From the NCBI GenBank assembly GCA_963932465.1, contig OZ010799.1, positions 281,401,083 through 281,465,082 on the forward strand: a stretch of DNA of 64,000 nt, given 5' to 3'. Position 1 is the first letter of the stretch; every line of letters begins with the position of its first letter. This document shows positions 1 to 11,785 of the stretch, one piece after another. Position numbers and translations under genes: made by a program. The stretch is from Maratus speciosus. Taxonomy: Eukaryota > Arthropoda > Arachnida > Araneae > Salticidae. The notes beneath the pieces are model-generated. The model did no database searches. It saw nothing but the letters and a program-made list of their open reading frames with translations, and had not been told where the DNA came from.

Positions 1-720
1 TGTTCCTCCGATTTACAATCCGTTGAGTCTTTCTTCCAAAGGCCTTACATATTTGATGTAGCGTGTCGCACACATAGAAGCATGCTTCTATCTAGTGCTC
101 GCAAATCTACACTCAATGGTTTTCTGTCTCAGTTGTTTTCAAATGGCGACGAGGAATGCCGGAATTATTCGCAACTGTATCCGCCGTTTTTACTTGTGGT
201 TGTGTATTGTTTACTCACTACTTTTTGGTCATGTTTGTAAAATATTTTTAAAGATCAACTTTTTAGTTACTCGCGGTGTTTAATTTGCATTGAAGCTCAT
301 AGGAACAGCTCCAGTATTTCTTAATTTTTAACCAATATTTAAATGTTAATCGGAATTTTAAACCCACCATAGTTTGTAAATAATGCTAACAGAAGCCCTG
401 AGTGTTGTGTGAATATAAAGTAATGGGATTTTTGAAAATTTCCCACTCCCTCATTTATTTATTTTTTTTATCTTTATTTATTAGATTATGTTTCATGTAA
501 AGAAATATTAGATATAGTCAAAATATATTTTATATGTACGAGTGCATATATACATTTTTTTTCCGAGTAAGAAATTGCTTTAAATTTTGCATACTATTTG
601 AAATTAAAAAATACAGGTACAAGGAGAGGGGAGATTGTTGCAACGAAAGTTTTTATTAGTACAGAAAATTAGAGATCAGGTGCTTTTTTTGTTATAAATT
701 AAGCCCTGTAATCTGTATGT
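1..720. other. Unassigned AT-rich DNA
   Basis: No recognisable gene or repeat family is seen. Short open frames occur on both strands but have no family resemblance, and AT-rich composition explains them. An untranslated or intronic stretch of a host gene cannot be excluded. Confidence 0.4.
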
Positions 721-772
721 ATATATAAATATATATATATATATACATACAAATAGATAGATAGAAGATAGA
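721..772. repeat. TA-rich and GATA-like microsatellite
   Basis: A run of TA dinucleotides is followed by TAGA/GATA tetranucleotide repeats. The inverted-repeat element that starts at 775 sits directly against it, in line with TA-target insertion. Confidence 0.8.
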
Positions 773-774
773 TA

Positions 775-1894
775 TGGGGCATTCTCACAATCTTTTGACT
801 TTCGAGAATAAAAATCTGGTGAAATTAAACTTACTAAAATAACATTTGAATCTGATAGACAAATGCCGTAATGATTCAAAATAAAGAAAAAATGATCAGC
901 AGCGAAATTTTTGTTATTTAACTGTGGTTTAAGTTAAACTTGCGAGTTTAATTTTCCTTACCATTTTACCACTCTTTCTATTTTCTTCTAAATTTTTACT
1001 TATAATGAATTTGCATAGTACCCACAAAACATTCAAATAAGAAATAACAACAATGTAGTATTTTTAGTACAAACTTTTGGTATAACATTGTCGGAAAGAA
1101 AAGGGGATGGTATAGGAAAAAAGGAACGGTAATGAAAAAAAAAAAGGGATGGTAAGGATGGGACGGTAAGGAAAATTACGACTATTTTTAGACAAATCAT
1201 GTTAAGACTAAGTAGTCACAATGTTCAGTGATTTTTAGAAACAGTTATTTACATTGGATTAAAAATAATAATAATAATTTACCTCGAAAAGTGCAGAAAT
1301 AAACCTTGGGGACGACGGTAAGACTACCAATAAAGCCACGATGCTTGAAATTGATATTTAAATGCTGATTTAAATTCTGCAGTAAATTTCCTGTCAAAGA
1401 ATCTTAGACATTCTTTCCCTAGCATACTTCTGCATCAGAAAAAACTTAAAAGAAATTATGTGGCTGCATCTGAAGTGATTTTCTGTATAATTTTAGAAGA
1501 GGGACGGTAAGGAATCTAAAACCCAGGGACAGAGTTTAAAAAATAATAACAACCCTAAAAATGTGTGCAGTTTAATTTTTTGCTACAAATTTATATAAAA
1601 CAATTGTCCCAGTTTCGGAAAAAAATTGCATCGAATTACTTTTATTGAAACAATTTTATACAGACAGTTCCAAACTTAAAAATCAACATCGGGGACACGG
1701 GACGGTACAGGAATTTTCCTGGTATTTGGACCCCCAACATCGTCCAAAACTTATTTATCTCGTTAATATTATTATGCAATCATGTAGTGGGATGTTCCCC
1801 TAGTATATGATATGAAAGAAAACACAAGAATATGTACTAAAATAAAAATTATTATTCAGGGACTTAAAAGTCAAAAGATTGTGAGAATGCCCCA
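775..1894. mobile_element. Inverted-repeat DNA element, ~1.1 kb, TA target
   Basis: The ends are perfect inverted repeats of 28 bp beginning TGGGGCATTCTCACAATC. TA dinucleotides flank both sides (773-774 and 1895-1896), as expected of a TA target duplication. Inside, the motif GGGACGGTAAGGAA or a close variant recurs near 1160, 1500 and 1695 and may be a subterminal binding site. No transposase is recognisable, so it is probably non-autonomous. The superfamily is not assigned. Confidence 0.8.
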
Positions 1895-1896
1895 TA

Positions 1897-2875
1897 TATA
1901 TCATATTCTTGCTGCACAAAAGAAGTCAGATATTTTCTGACTATAGATGGTAATTGCTGAAAAAGGATTCATAAATGCGTTATACATTTTCAAAATTTTT
2001 TACTTAGACACCGTCTATCACCTTAATAAAGTGTGAAGTTTTGTTACAGTTACTATGTTCAGTATTCAGTGTTTTATAATTTGAATTTGGCGCATTGTTT
2101 TTCTTTCTTTTTTACTTACTACCAACAGTAAATAAATTGAAAACGAAATATGAAAAATTTTGTTAATTGAAATGACAAAACGTGTTTTATTATTTAAGGC
2201 TATTTGTATGTTTAAACATCCATCTAAATGCCCAAGATTTTACTCAGGCTCCAAAATAAGATTTGAATACATGTAATATTTAAAAATAAAAATCAGTCAT
2301 TCACAGTATTTTGGTAAAGTGTCTTTCACGTGATTAACCAACACGTTAAACTATTTAAAAAAAGCAAAAATATAAATAATTAAATCCAACAAAGAAATGT
2401 TTCTTTATCATTCCCTTTTTACGCTAATTAAGAATAAAAGTTCCCATGGTATTACTAGTAAGAGAAAAAAAATCTCAATTGATACGGCTCGGAAAGAATG
2501 AAATACAGGCTCTGTTCGGGACGAATTTCGAGAAAAAATTTAAAGCCTGGGACGTTCTTCGATAAATGAAGTTCAGCTTTGTTCAAATCTTCAGAAAATA
2601 TCAATACTGCCGAGCCCGGCTCGAGTCATCAAATTAAAAATTATGGCCGGCCAAGTTTAATGAAAGAAAATTTCTCCGAGCCAAGCTTCGGGACAAGCTC
2701 AGTCGAGTGTAGAATTTAGAGTACTGCAGCAGGTCAAGTAACCCGATTGTACCCAACCCGTCCGCCATTAATTGTTTTCGTTGGGTGTTGCGTTCACTTT
2801 AAATGTTTCAAGTTACGTTTTGACTCTTTCTGTGTGGAATCCGGGTCAACCTGATTTTTCAAAAATGTCCTAAAT
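1897..2875. other. Unassigned AT-rich DNA
   Basis: No gene is recognised. A GC-richer patch at about 2485-2720 (with GAGCCCGGCTCGAG and GGCCGGCC) looks like part of a dispersed repeat, but no second copy was found in the window. Confidence 0.35.

Positions 2876-2930
<55 letters not shown>
2876..2930. repeat. (TAA)n microsatellite
   Basis: Uninterrupted AAT/TAA trinucleotide repeat of about 18 units. Confidence 0.95.
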
Positions 2931-3129
2931 CTGTGTATGGATATTAATGGGTTTATAATGTATTTAATTTTATACAAAAAAGATAAAACTCATATTAATG
3001 ATATCATTGTATATTACTTTTCCATAATTGTATTAAAATATGGCTTAATTTTTTCACATCGAGTTCAAATATTTTGGTTTCTAACTTAAACTAAACCAGT
3101 TGCTTTATGATTCATTAAGGATCAAAGCC

Positions 3130-3355
3130 TGTACTAAACTTGTTTTCTTCACCGTGGACCCCGAGGTGATATACAGAAAGAGCCCCGATCAGGTTGTCAG
3201 CCTAACGCGGGACCCTCAGTGTTTGCAAGCTTCGTGCACATTTTATTAACCCCGAAGAGATGGAAGGTTGAATAAATCTTGCTTAGCTTGGAACCAAACT
3301 CTGGATCTGCTGGGTGGTAATCAGACGTGCTGACTACTACGCCACTGAGGTTTAA
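3130..3355 (-). mobile_element. tRNA-derived SINE
   Basis: On the minus strand the 5' part looks like a tRNA. A perfect internal promoter A box, TGGCGTAGTAG, lies at 3344-3334. A decayed B box, GTTTGGTTC, lies at 3299-3291, about 45 nt downstream as in a tRNA gene. The two B-box mismatches are of the C-to-T/A-to-G kind expected from decay. A non-tRNA body rich in CCTCGGGG-like sequence follows to about 3135. The exact 3' end is unclear. Confidence 0.65.
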
Positions 3356-3899
3356 TATTTTGGTTTCGGATCGACGAAATTAATTTTTGCCGGGTTCTGG
3401 TCGAATTTAAGTAGAAATTTCGTGTATATCGGAAAAAATTTTGCTAATTTATTTAGAAGTACATGCCCACCACGCCCTTCTTAATTTTTTAGACCTAGAT
3501 AATAGCCTCCCACACCCTATTTCATAGACTTCTGTTTCTTTAAGACCGGTGGAGAAGTGGGGTGGCTGGATTGGTGACATTCAATATAAGAATTTTCTCT
3601 TTTTATTTAACAGCACTATAAATTATAACCGACAAGTTGCAAGCTCCTTCTACGTACATATAGCGCGTTTTGAAATAAAATATGTAACTTTTTTGCACAC
3701 ACACAAAAAAATTTGTTAAAGAAAATAATAATGCATAAGAATTTCATATTTAAAAATGCTTCAAGCATTTCCTAAATGACGCAATTTTAATCAAGCGTGA
3801 TTCTGTTTCGAATTCCAGAAAATTTAACGCATTCTGTTCCGAAAATTTTAAAAAATCGGTCATCTGTCCGAAAATTCTGAAAAATATAAAAAAATCACT

Positions 3900-4370
3900 G
3901 AAAAATATTGCGAAATTTGACAAATGGTCGCAATAAAAATCGACTTCGTCGTTGTTCGCATAAAAAATCGCTAATTTTGCCAAAGGATAGCGGAAAAAGC
4001 GCGAATTTCATAAAATTACCGAGGAAAAACACGTATTTCGTCAAAGGGCCATTGAAAAAATTGAAATTTCGTCAAAAGATCGCGGAAATAATACAAATTT
4101 CGTCAAATGATCGAATAAATAACGCCAATTTCGTCAAATAAATGAAAAAAATATAGGAGTTTCTTCAAAGGATAGTAGAAAAAAAAACGCGAATTTCGTA
4201 AAATTGTCACGGAAAAAACGCAAATTTCTTAAAAAGGTCATTGAAAAAATGCGAATTTATTCTAAGGATTGCGAAATAAAATGCATATTTCGTCAAATGA
4301 TCGCGGAAAAAAATACGGTTTTCGGCAAATGGCAGTTGAAAAAACGCGAATTTTCTTCAAAGGATTACAA
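3900..4370. repeat. 31-bp minisatellite, about 15 degenerate units
   Basis: Units of about 31 bp follow the pattern GCGAATTTCGTCAAA then GGATCGCGGAAAAA, with drift between copies. Because the unit is 3n+1 long and the consensus lacks stops, open frames of 77 and 107 codons run through it (3908-4141, 4204-4527). They are repeat artefacts, not genes. Degenerate units may extend back to about 3760. Confidence 0.8.
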
Positions 4371-4540
4371 GATATTATTTATTGTTTCACTAATTGGTTT
4401 ATTTCTACTAAATATGCTTATTTTTAAAGGCAGTCACATGATTTTTTATAGTAGCATCGTTCAGAACGGTGTCACATTTTTAAAAATACAGCATAAATGT
4501 GACTTATTCAATATAAAAATTTCATAAGTGTTGATACCTC

Positions 4541-5870
4541 TATTTTCGAATAGTAATTTCAGAAAATATCTTAAATTCTTGCTTAAGACATTTTTAAACT
4601 GTAGCATTCTCTACCGTTTTGCGTGTGTTTTTTTGAGGGCGGGATGAGATAAATATTACTTATTTAATACTAAAAATGTCATAAGTATTGATACCACTAT
4701 TTTAGAATAGTAATTTCAGCAAATATTTGAAATTGATGTTTAAGACCGCCCCTCCCTCGACAAATGTATCTACGGATAAGTTGTACAGACGAGTTTCGTT
4801 CAGATACACTTTTGTTAAGAATAGAGTGCGCTCCCTGGTGGTGGAATGTGGAACTGACAGACCACAATTTTATTTAACTTGGGAAATCCAACAAGGCGAT
4901 CTGTTCAAACTTTAAGATAGTTTATAACACATAATAAAAAGTTTTTAAAAGAATGGCGGGAGAAATTTCGTGGAGTGGGGAGGGTGGGGGGGGGATGTAA
5001 ATGTTTTTTTTAACTTAACTTTTTTACCATTTTATGACGGTTTATTGACGAGTCCTGAGATAAATGCTACTTATTTAAAATAAAAATGTCAAAAGTTTAG
5101 TTAGCGCTATTTTCGAATAGTAATTTCAGTAAGTATCTCAAATTCTTGCTTAAGACCGCCACCCCTCGAGTAATTATATCTACTGATAGGTTGTTTAACG
5201 GAGTTTCGTTCAGATACAGTTTTGTTAAGAATAGAGTGTGCTCCCTGGTGTTGGAATGTGGAACTAACAGAACGCGATTTTGTTAAAATTAGGAAATCCA
5301 ACAAGGCGATCTGTTCAAACTTTAAGATAGTTTATAACACATAATTAAAAGTTTTTAAAAGAACGGCGCGAGAAATTTCGTAAAGAGGGGGGTGGGGGGG
5401 GTGGAAGGACGCTAATTTTTTTCTTAACTTAACTTTTTTAACATTTTATGACGGTTTATTGACAGAGTTTTGAGATAAATGCTACCTATTTAATATAAAA
5501 ATGTCAAAAGTTTAGTAATCATTATTTTCGAATAGTAATTTCAGTAAGTATCTCAGATTCTTGCTTAAGACCGCCACCCCTCGAGTAATTATATCTACTG
5601 ATAGGTTATTTAACGGAGTTTCGTTCAGATACAGTTTTGTTAAGAATAGAGTGCGCTCCCTGGTGGTGGAATGTGGAACTAACAGAACGCGATTTTGTTA
5701 AAATTGGGAAACCTAACAACGCGATCTGTTTTAAATTTTAAGATAGTTTATAAAACATAATAAAAATTATAAAAAATAATGACGCGTCACATTTCGGGGA
5801 TGGGGAGGGGCACGAACAAAATTAGGAAATATAATGAGGCGATCTGTTTGAAACTTTTAAGATAGTTTAG
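4541..5870. repeat. ~412-bp tandem satellite, about 3.3 units
   Basis: The anchor GAATAGTAATTTCAG recurs at 4548, 4705, 5115 and 5530. The full units are 410 and 415 bp, and the first is cut down to 157 bp by an internal deletion. Each full unit holds a conserved stretch with GCTCCCTGGTG, then AAGATAGTTTATAA and a G-rich run. A partial unit ends the array near 5870. Confidence 0.85.
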
Positions 5871-6059
5871 GGAAGGTTTACCATAATTTAGAAGGAGTTA
5901 AATGGCGATAAATGTACCGGGCGTTTTGAAAAAAAGTGTTTTGAAAGGAATATTAAACGAAACCCTGTGTGCGATCTGTGATCACACTTACCGACTTGTT
6001 TTATCCTGATGCCAATTGACAAAACAGCAGAAACAAGTATACATTTCTCTCAAATAAAA

Positions 6060-6540
6060 ATTAATTAATATGCGACTACTAAAAATAGAAATGAAAATAA
6101 TAATTAAATGACCACGTGTTAAAAATAGGAAATAGGGAAAATTGCGTTAAAAAGTTGTATTTACACGTGAATCATGAAAAAAATAAGAAACTTTGAAAAT
6201 ATTTTAATTATTTTGCGAGAAACGCACTTAATGGGAAAAATTACGTCATATGTAAAATGCCGAAAGGATAAATATCGTCATATGTAAAATGCTTAAAATA
6301 ATTAAATTATTACGCTTGAAAAACTTTTCATGATTAAAATTTGATCATATATAAAAAGCTCAAATAATGATATTCCAAAACATTTTTAAATTGAAAGTAT
6401 TTTTTAAACGTGAATTTTAAAAGAGAAAAAAAAACTTTATAATAATGTACATATGAAATGCAATTAATGGCAACAATTACGTCATATTTCAAAACTATTC
6501 ATTTAAAACGATTTTCTTATGGACATGTGACGTCACACTG
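6060..6540. repeat. Dispersed repeat with CACGTGAAT and TTACGTCATAT motifs
   Basis: Two degenerate units about 240 bp apart pair a CACGTGAATNNT-like motif with a downstream TTACGTCATAT motif. The same motif order occurs in inverse orientation at about 52300-52800, inside the Helitron at 51863-53310. This suggests a shared Helitron-related ancestry. Confidence 0.5.
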
Positions 6541-6552
6541 GGAATCACTTAG

Positions 6553-6556
<4 letters not shown>

Positions 6557-6597
<41 letters not shown>
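6557..6597. repeat. Poly(A) tract, 41 bp
   Basis: Uninterrupted A run. No upstream retroelement coding sequence is recognised, so a retrotransposon tail is only a possibility. Confidence 0.9.
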
Positions 6598-6600
<3 letters not shown>

Positions 6601-6939
6601 GCTAGCAAATTTCTTTTTATATTTTATTCCTTGATGCAGCCTAGAAACATTTAAATTTATGCCCAAAATATTTTCGATTTATTTTGTACGAATTCTTATT
6701 CGATAAATACATATCAGAAAATCATATATATGCCTTTGAGGCATTGCGAGTTGTTTGGCGAAACGTTTACTAATTGTACTTCATACGTTTTCAGTATTTT
6801 TAACTTTTTATAAATTTTACTTTTTAACTGCAATCAAGTCTGTCTTATTTATTTATTTTATTTAGTCTTTTAAAAGTTTCAAATTCAGATGTTAAATGCA
6901 TGTATATTGTAAACTCGTACATACTTATTAATAAAAATA

Positions 6940-7100
6940 AACAGTACTTTTCCATTATGGGGTGCCTTGACCATTTTTAAAAAGCTTGGCGTAATTCGGG
7001 CTCAGAAAATGAGATTTGTTGCCAAATGATATAAACAGCTATTAAAAAAAAATAATGAACTTTTATACTTGTTTATAAATGAATTTATTTATATATATAG
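6940..7100 (+). repeat. Dispersed repeat preserving an empty Helitron site
   Basis: The sequence through TTTTTAAAAAGCTTGGCG, GAGATTTGTTGCCAAA and TGATATAAACAGC matches the two flanks of the Helitron at 51863-53310 joined together (51790-51862 plus 53311-53365). Here the A|T junction is uninterrupted, so this copy represents the pre-insertion state. Confidence 0.75.
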
Positions 7101-7109
7101 GGTGATCAT

Positions 7110-7800
7110 GAATTCGTGGTACAAACTTTAAGGGTAGGTACAGGTCACTGTAACTATAATATATTGTATAGTAATCTATGGGCGCAAATGACACGTTGAC
7201 GCGGAAACACCAGGGTGGCCAGTTTGCCACCATTTCTCTATTTCGCCAAGGCCTCTATAGTGAAAAAGTACCAAATAAACAATTTAAATTTTTAAAAATA
7301 ACATGAAAATATGTATGATGGTTCAATAAAATATAAAAAAGATTTTATGCATAAGCTATACCTGTTCCTGAAAATATCGGAAACTAAATCAAAAAGTAAA
7401 ATATAAGCGTAAAATTTATAAAAAAAAAAGTTTTCAATACTGTAGTTCTTCCTAAGAAGACGCGGTGTTTTTTAATCTCGATATCAAAGGATGAACATTG
7501 TCTATACTCTATAGCATCATTATAAAAGTGCTGGAGACATCAGAATTTTCAACCTTACCCTTTTGTGCAAGCTGATTTTAAAATGTGTAATTGATCTTAA
7601 TTATCAATCCCAAAAATAGCCGCCAGCTGTCGTGATAGCGATGGATGAGATCATGGTAAAAGAAAAATACACTATTCAAACGGAAAAGCGTGGCAATCCG
7701 ATTGCAGAAGATAATCACCATTCGTAATAATATCATTCAATTTTCCGTAACCTGCTAATATTTGTAAAATAGAGCACATTACCATGTTTTTAAAAGCTTC
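7110..7800. other. Unassigned; possible interior of a Helitron ending at 7852
   Basis: A terminus-like start, AGGGTGATCATGAATTCG at about 7100, resembles transposon ends, but no partner end was found. The last ~50 bp resemble the subterminal part of the 51863-53310 Helitron. The rest is unrecognised. Confidence 0.35.
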
Positions 7801-7852
7801 AAAGTCTGAACGGGGGTTGGCGAGCACAGCTCGCAGGGGCTGAGCCCTCTAG
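7800..7852 (+). mobile_element. Helitron 3' terminus
   Basis: GGGGGTTGGCGAGC is followed by a GC-rich hairpin (AGGGGCTGAGCCCT) and then CTAG at 7849-7852, with T as the next base. This is the Helitron 3' pattern of hairpin plus CTRR at an A|T target. The sequence closely matches the minus-strand ends at 51863 and 44765. The 5' end could not be located. Confidence 0.75.
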
Positions 7853-7892
7853 TACACGTAAAATTCCACCCAAAATATATATCTAGTATTCT

Positions 7893-8109
7893 TTAACCCT
7901 TTAATCCCCGCTGCCGTGATGTTCATGGGCTGTGTTTTTTATTCATATTGATTGATTCCCAACAGTTTTGTAAAATAGTGTAACTGGCTTTATTATGGTA
8001 TCATTTTACCTGTCATTAAATAACATGAACATTTCTTTTTCAAAAAAGTGGTGCCATTAAGCAATTTCAATTTTTAAACCGTATTTTAATGCGACTGTTA
8101 AGGGGTTAA
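7893..8109 (-). mobile_element. TTAA-target MITE, family 1
   Basis: TTAA lies at both ends (7893-7896 and 8106-8109), with inverted termini CCCTTTAAT and GTTAAGGGG. It is a copy, in reverse orientation, of the elements at 15741, 43272 and 44291, and shares the interior TGGCACCACTTTTTTGAA and TTATTTAATGACA. The TTAA duplication and the CCC start suggest mobilisation by a piggyBac-type transposase. No coding capacity. Confidence 0.85.
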
Positions 8110-8329
8110 AAGAATCGTTAATTGTGTGTTTTGTAAAATTGGATTTTCTGTAGAAATTGAATGGGCCGGATCGGACTTGATTTAATTAATTTTGTCACGA
8201 GTCGCGCCTGTCCTGGGCCGAACTTTTAATTTTTACACTGGGCCGAGATCAGGCTGGAAATTCCTGCCCGTGCAGAACTCTAGTGGCCAATCCTGCACGA
8301 GCTCTGAATCCCCCTTGTTCTGACGTAAA

Positions 8330-8970
8330 AATGACGTATGGGGACATATATCATGGGGTCGTAAATCAGGAATTCTTTAGGAAATAAAATGCTCTAGCAC
8401 TGGATTTATGCCCCCTGATTTAAGTCCCCATCTACTCTGACGTCATCAAAATGACGTATGGGGATATATATCATGGGGATGTTAATCAGGATTTCGTCGA
8501 AAGTAAAATACTCCAGCACTGGATTAGTGCCCCCATTTTTTGTGACGTCAAAATGACGTATGTGGGCATAAATCATGGGGACATTAATCAGGCTCTCAAT
8601 GAAAGGAAAACTCTCCATTACTGGATTTGTGCCCCCTTCTGATATGGGGGCATATATCATGGGGATGTTAATCAGGATTTCGTCAAAAGTGAAATGCTCG
8701 AGCACTGGATTTGTGCCCCCATTTTTTGTGACGTCAAAATAATGACGTATGGGGACTTAAATCATGGGGACGTTAATCAGGCTCTCAACGAAAGAAATTT
8801 CTCTAGCATTGGATTTGTGTCCCTTTCAGATATGGGGGCATATATCATGGGGACATTAATCAGGATTTCGTGAAAAGTGAAATGATCCAGCACTGTATTT
8901 ATATCCCCATTTCTTGTGACGTCAAAATGACGTATGGGGGCACAAATCATGGGGACATTAATCAGGCGCC
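8330..8970. repeat. Higher-order tandem array, alternating ~102 and ~84 bp units
   Basis: The anchor ATCATGGGG recurs at 8350, 8470, 8572, 8657, 8761, 8844 and 8946. After the first interval, spacing alternates 102, 85, 104, 83, 102, giving a ~187-bp two-unit repeat. Long units contain GTGACGTCAAAATGACGTA; short units carry CTGATATGGGGG (or CAGATATGGGGG) instead. Both unit lengths are close to multiples of three, so minus-strand frames (8406-8705 and 8777-9019) encode a repeated peptide with FDEILINIPMIYAPI. No start context or family supports a gene. Confidence 0.85.
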
Positions 8971-8974
8971 TCAC

Positions 8975-10690
8975 ATAGTACATACCAATGTCTCGACCGA
9001 GTTCGTTGGTCAGCTTCATCCGCCATTTTGTTTCAAAATGGCGGCCATTTAAAAATTTTAAAAAAATTTAAAATTTGAAATGTGGTACCAAACAATTGAA
9101 AATGGAAAAATATTTTTTTTCTTATGTATTTGACCGTTATACAAAGACTCCGTAGCAGTTTTTGTTTCGTCTATATCTTAAAAAATGGCTGAGTTATAGC
9201 ATTTTGAATTTCTAACGAAGCAGACATTTTGAAACGTCCTGAATTTTGTCACGCGATAAAAGGCGTATTTATGAACCGATTTGTATGTAACTTCGTTTAT
9301 ACATAGTACAGACCAATGTCTCGACCGAGTTCGTTGGCAAGCTTCATCCGCCATTTTGTTTAAAAATGGCGGCCATTTAAAATTTTAAGAAAAATTTAAA
9401 TTTGAAATGTGGTACCAAAAAATTGAAAATTGAAAAAAATATTTTTCTCTTATGTTTTTGACCTCGATAAAAAGATTCGGGAGCAGTTTTTGTTTCTGCT
9501 ATGTCTAAAAAAATGGCTGAGTTACAGCATTTTGAATTTCTAGTGTGGCTGAAATAAACGCCCTGATTTTTGCCACGTGATAACAGACGTATTTTTGAAC
9601 CGATTTGTATGTACCTTGGTGTGTAGATAGTACATACAAATAACTCAACCTAGTTCGTTGGCCAGCTTCATCCGCCATCTTGTTTCAAAATGGCGGCCAT
9701 TTAAAAAATTTAAAAAAAATTAAACTTAAAATGAGATACCAAAAAATTGGCAATTGAAAAAGAGTTTTTTCGTATGTGTTTGACCTTAATACAAAGATTC
9801 CGGAACAGGTTTTGTTTCGTCTATATCTAAAAAATGGCTGAGTTATAACATTTTGAATTTCTATTGTGGCTGACATTTTAAAACGACCTGATTTTTGTCA
9901 CGCGCACAGGTGTATTTATGAACCGATTTGAATGTAACTTGGTCTGTACATAGTACATACCAATGTCTCGACTGAGTTCGTTGGCCAGCTTCATTCGCTA
10001 TCTTGTTTCAAAAGGGTTGCCATTTAAAAAAAAAAATGTAATTTAAAATTTAAAAAATGAGGTATTAAAAAAATTGGAAAATGAAAAGGATTTGTTTTAT
10101 TTGTTTGGCCTTGATACAAAGATTCTGGAGCAGTTTTTGTTTCTGAAAATTTGTTCTTTTGTTTATATCTTAAAAAGTGGTTGAATTATAGCACTTTGGA
10201 TTTCTATCATGGCTAACACTTTGAAACGATCTTGTATTTGTCTCGTGATACCACACGTATTCGCCTATTTCGATGGAAGAAGGCATGTGGATAGTATACA
10301 TCAATATCTCGACCAAGTTCGCTGGCCAGCTTCATCAGCCATCTTGTTTCAAAATGGCTGCCATTAAATTAAAAAATATATATATTTAAAGTGAGGTGCA
10401 AAAAAATTAGAAATTGAAAAAGGTTTCTTTCTTAAGTATTTGACCTTGATATAAGGATTCAGGAGCATTTTTTGTTTGCCTTTATCTTAAAAAATGGCTC
10501 AGATATAGCAGTTTCAATTTCTAACGTGGGTGACATTTTGAAAAATCTGATTTTTTGCCTGCGACAGCACTCGTATATATCAACCGATTCCGGTGTGAGT
10601 GAGCATGTGCACAGCAATTACTAAGGTCTCGACCAAGTTCACTGGTTAGCCTCGTCCACCATGTTGTCTTAAAATGGCAGGCACTTTAAG
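8975..10690 (+). repeat. ~325-bp tandem array, six unit anchors
   Basis: The anchor around TTCATCCGCCAT occurs at about 9021, 9349, 9673, 9996, 10337 and 10657 (spacing 328, 324, 323, 341, 320). Each unit has CAAAATGGCGGCCATTT, an A/T stretch, AAAAATGGCTGAGTTATAG and GAACCGATTTG. The array abuts the 102/84-bp array. Divergence increases towards the right. Confidence 0.85.
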
Positions 10691-11280
10691 AAATCGCCGA
10701 ATTTGGCAGCCAAATATAAGTTACTTTAAATAAAAGCAGCTTGGATAAAGCTGACTAATTTCGCGAAATTCTCATTCATAATGATTTAGTATTGATAAAA
10801 ATTAGTATTGAATCTCCTACATTCGGTTTCCACTTAATTGAGCTTCGTGTGTTTGAATAATATGAGTTGGCTTTTTTAAAATAAGGAATATGAAAGCTAC
10901 CTCTTCCTCCCGGCACTGGCCGGAAGGACTTTTTGTTTTTAATATAGCTTATTTTACTCAAAAAGATACTCAAGAAGATAAAATTAGAGGCACTCGATTA
11001 GATGATTTAATAAAAATTCCTTATTTCTTGGTTTTAAAATTTTGCAAATTTTATTCAAATTTTAAGAATCTAAAATACGACGAACCCGATAACAGGCTAT
11101 TCCGCAATACTGAATTTGAATGAGAATTGTGCCAAATTAGAAAGTTGGCATCATTATGGTTGCTTAGTTTTGATCGCCAAATTTGGTGATGTTTCGCCAT
11201 GTGTCGCCAAGCTTGGCGAGAATTGAAGCTAACGTTCACTAACACTCATAAATTAATACCCGATTTTCTTTAATTGTTGT
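10690..11280. other. Spacer between direct and inverted 325-bp units
   Basis: No gene is recognised. GCCAAATTTGG and TTGGCGA-type motifs (10690-10715, 11170-11222) recall those near 45255-45310 and 49799-50127. A palindrome-like CCGGCACTGGCCGG lies at about 10909. Confidence 0.35.
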
Positions 11281-11610
11281 CATGTTTCAAAATGTCAACC
11301 ACCCTAGAATATTAAACTGCTATATCTCAACCATTTTTCAAGTTAAAGACGAAACAAAAACTACCCTGGAATCCTTGTACCAAGGGCCAACACTTAAATA
11401 TAAAATAAATTTTAATTTTAAAAATTTTTGTGTATTTACTTTAGTTTTAAATATTTAAATGGCCGCCATTTTGTAACGAGATGGCGAATAAAGTTGGCCA
11501 ACAAACTCGGTTGAGACATTTGTATATACTATGCACACAATAAATCTCATCCAAATCGGTTAATAAATACGAGAGTTATCGCATGACCAACGTCATATAT
11601 ATATATATAT
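11280..11610 (-). repeat. Inverted unit of the 325-bp repeat
   Basis: Read on the minus strand this follows the unit order of the array at 8975-10690: GAACCGATT-like sequence, TCTCAACCGAGTTTGTTGG, AAAATGGCGGCCATTT and AAAAATGGTTGAGATATAG. It is separated from the array by ~590 bp and ends in a TA microsatellite at 11597-11615. Confidence 0.75.
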
Positions 11611-11785
11611 ATATACATTGACTTAAGGGCATTTCCCCATGCATTTGTCGTGTAAGTCACACACCTTGATTTTTGATTACCAGTATTTTAGAACGGAAAA
11701 ATGTGACTTATTTTATGGGAGATATCTCATTAATTGTAAAAGGCGAAGCAAACTTTTATAAAATAATGGTGGCCAACAACATAGT

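Noticed and set aside
95..283. 62-codon open frame near the window start
   Set aside because: No family resemblance and no splice or promoter context; frames of this length are common by chance here.
3908..4527. Two plus-strand open frames with Lys/Asn-rich repeats
   Set aside because: They are translations of the 31-bp minisatellite.
8350..8946. CRISPR-like regularly spaced repeats
   Set aside because: Units are directly adjacent tandem repeats with no unique spacers, and the genome is clearly eukaryotic.
8406..9019. Minus-strand frames with repeated FDEILINIPMIYAPI peptide
   Set aside because: Produced by the 102/84-bp array; kept only as an observation, not called as a gene.
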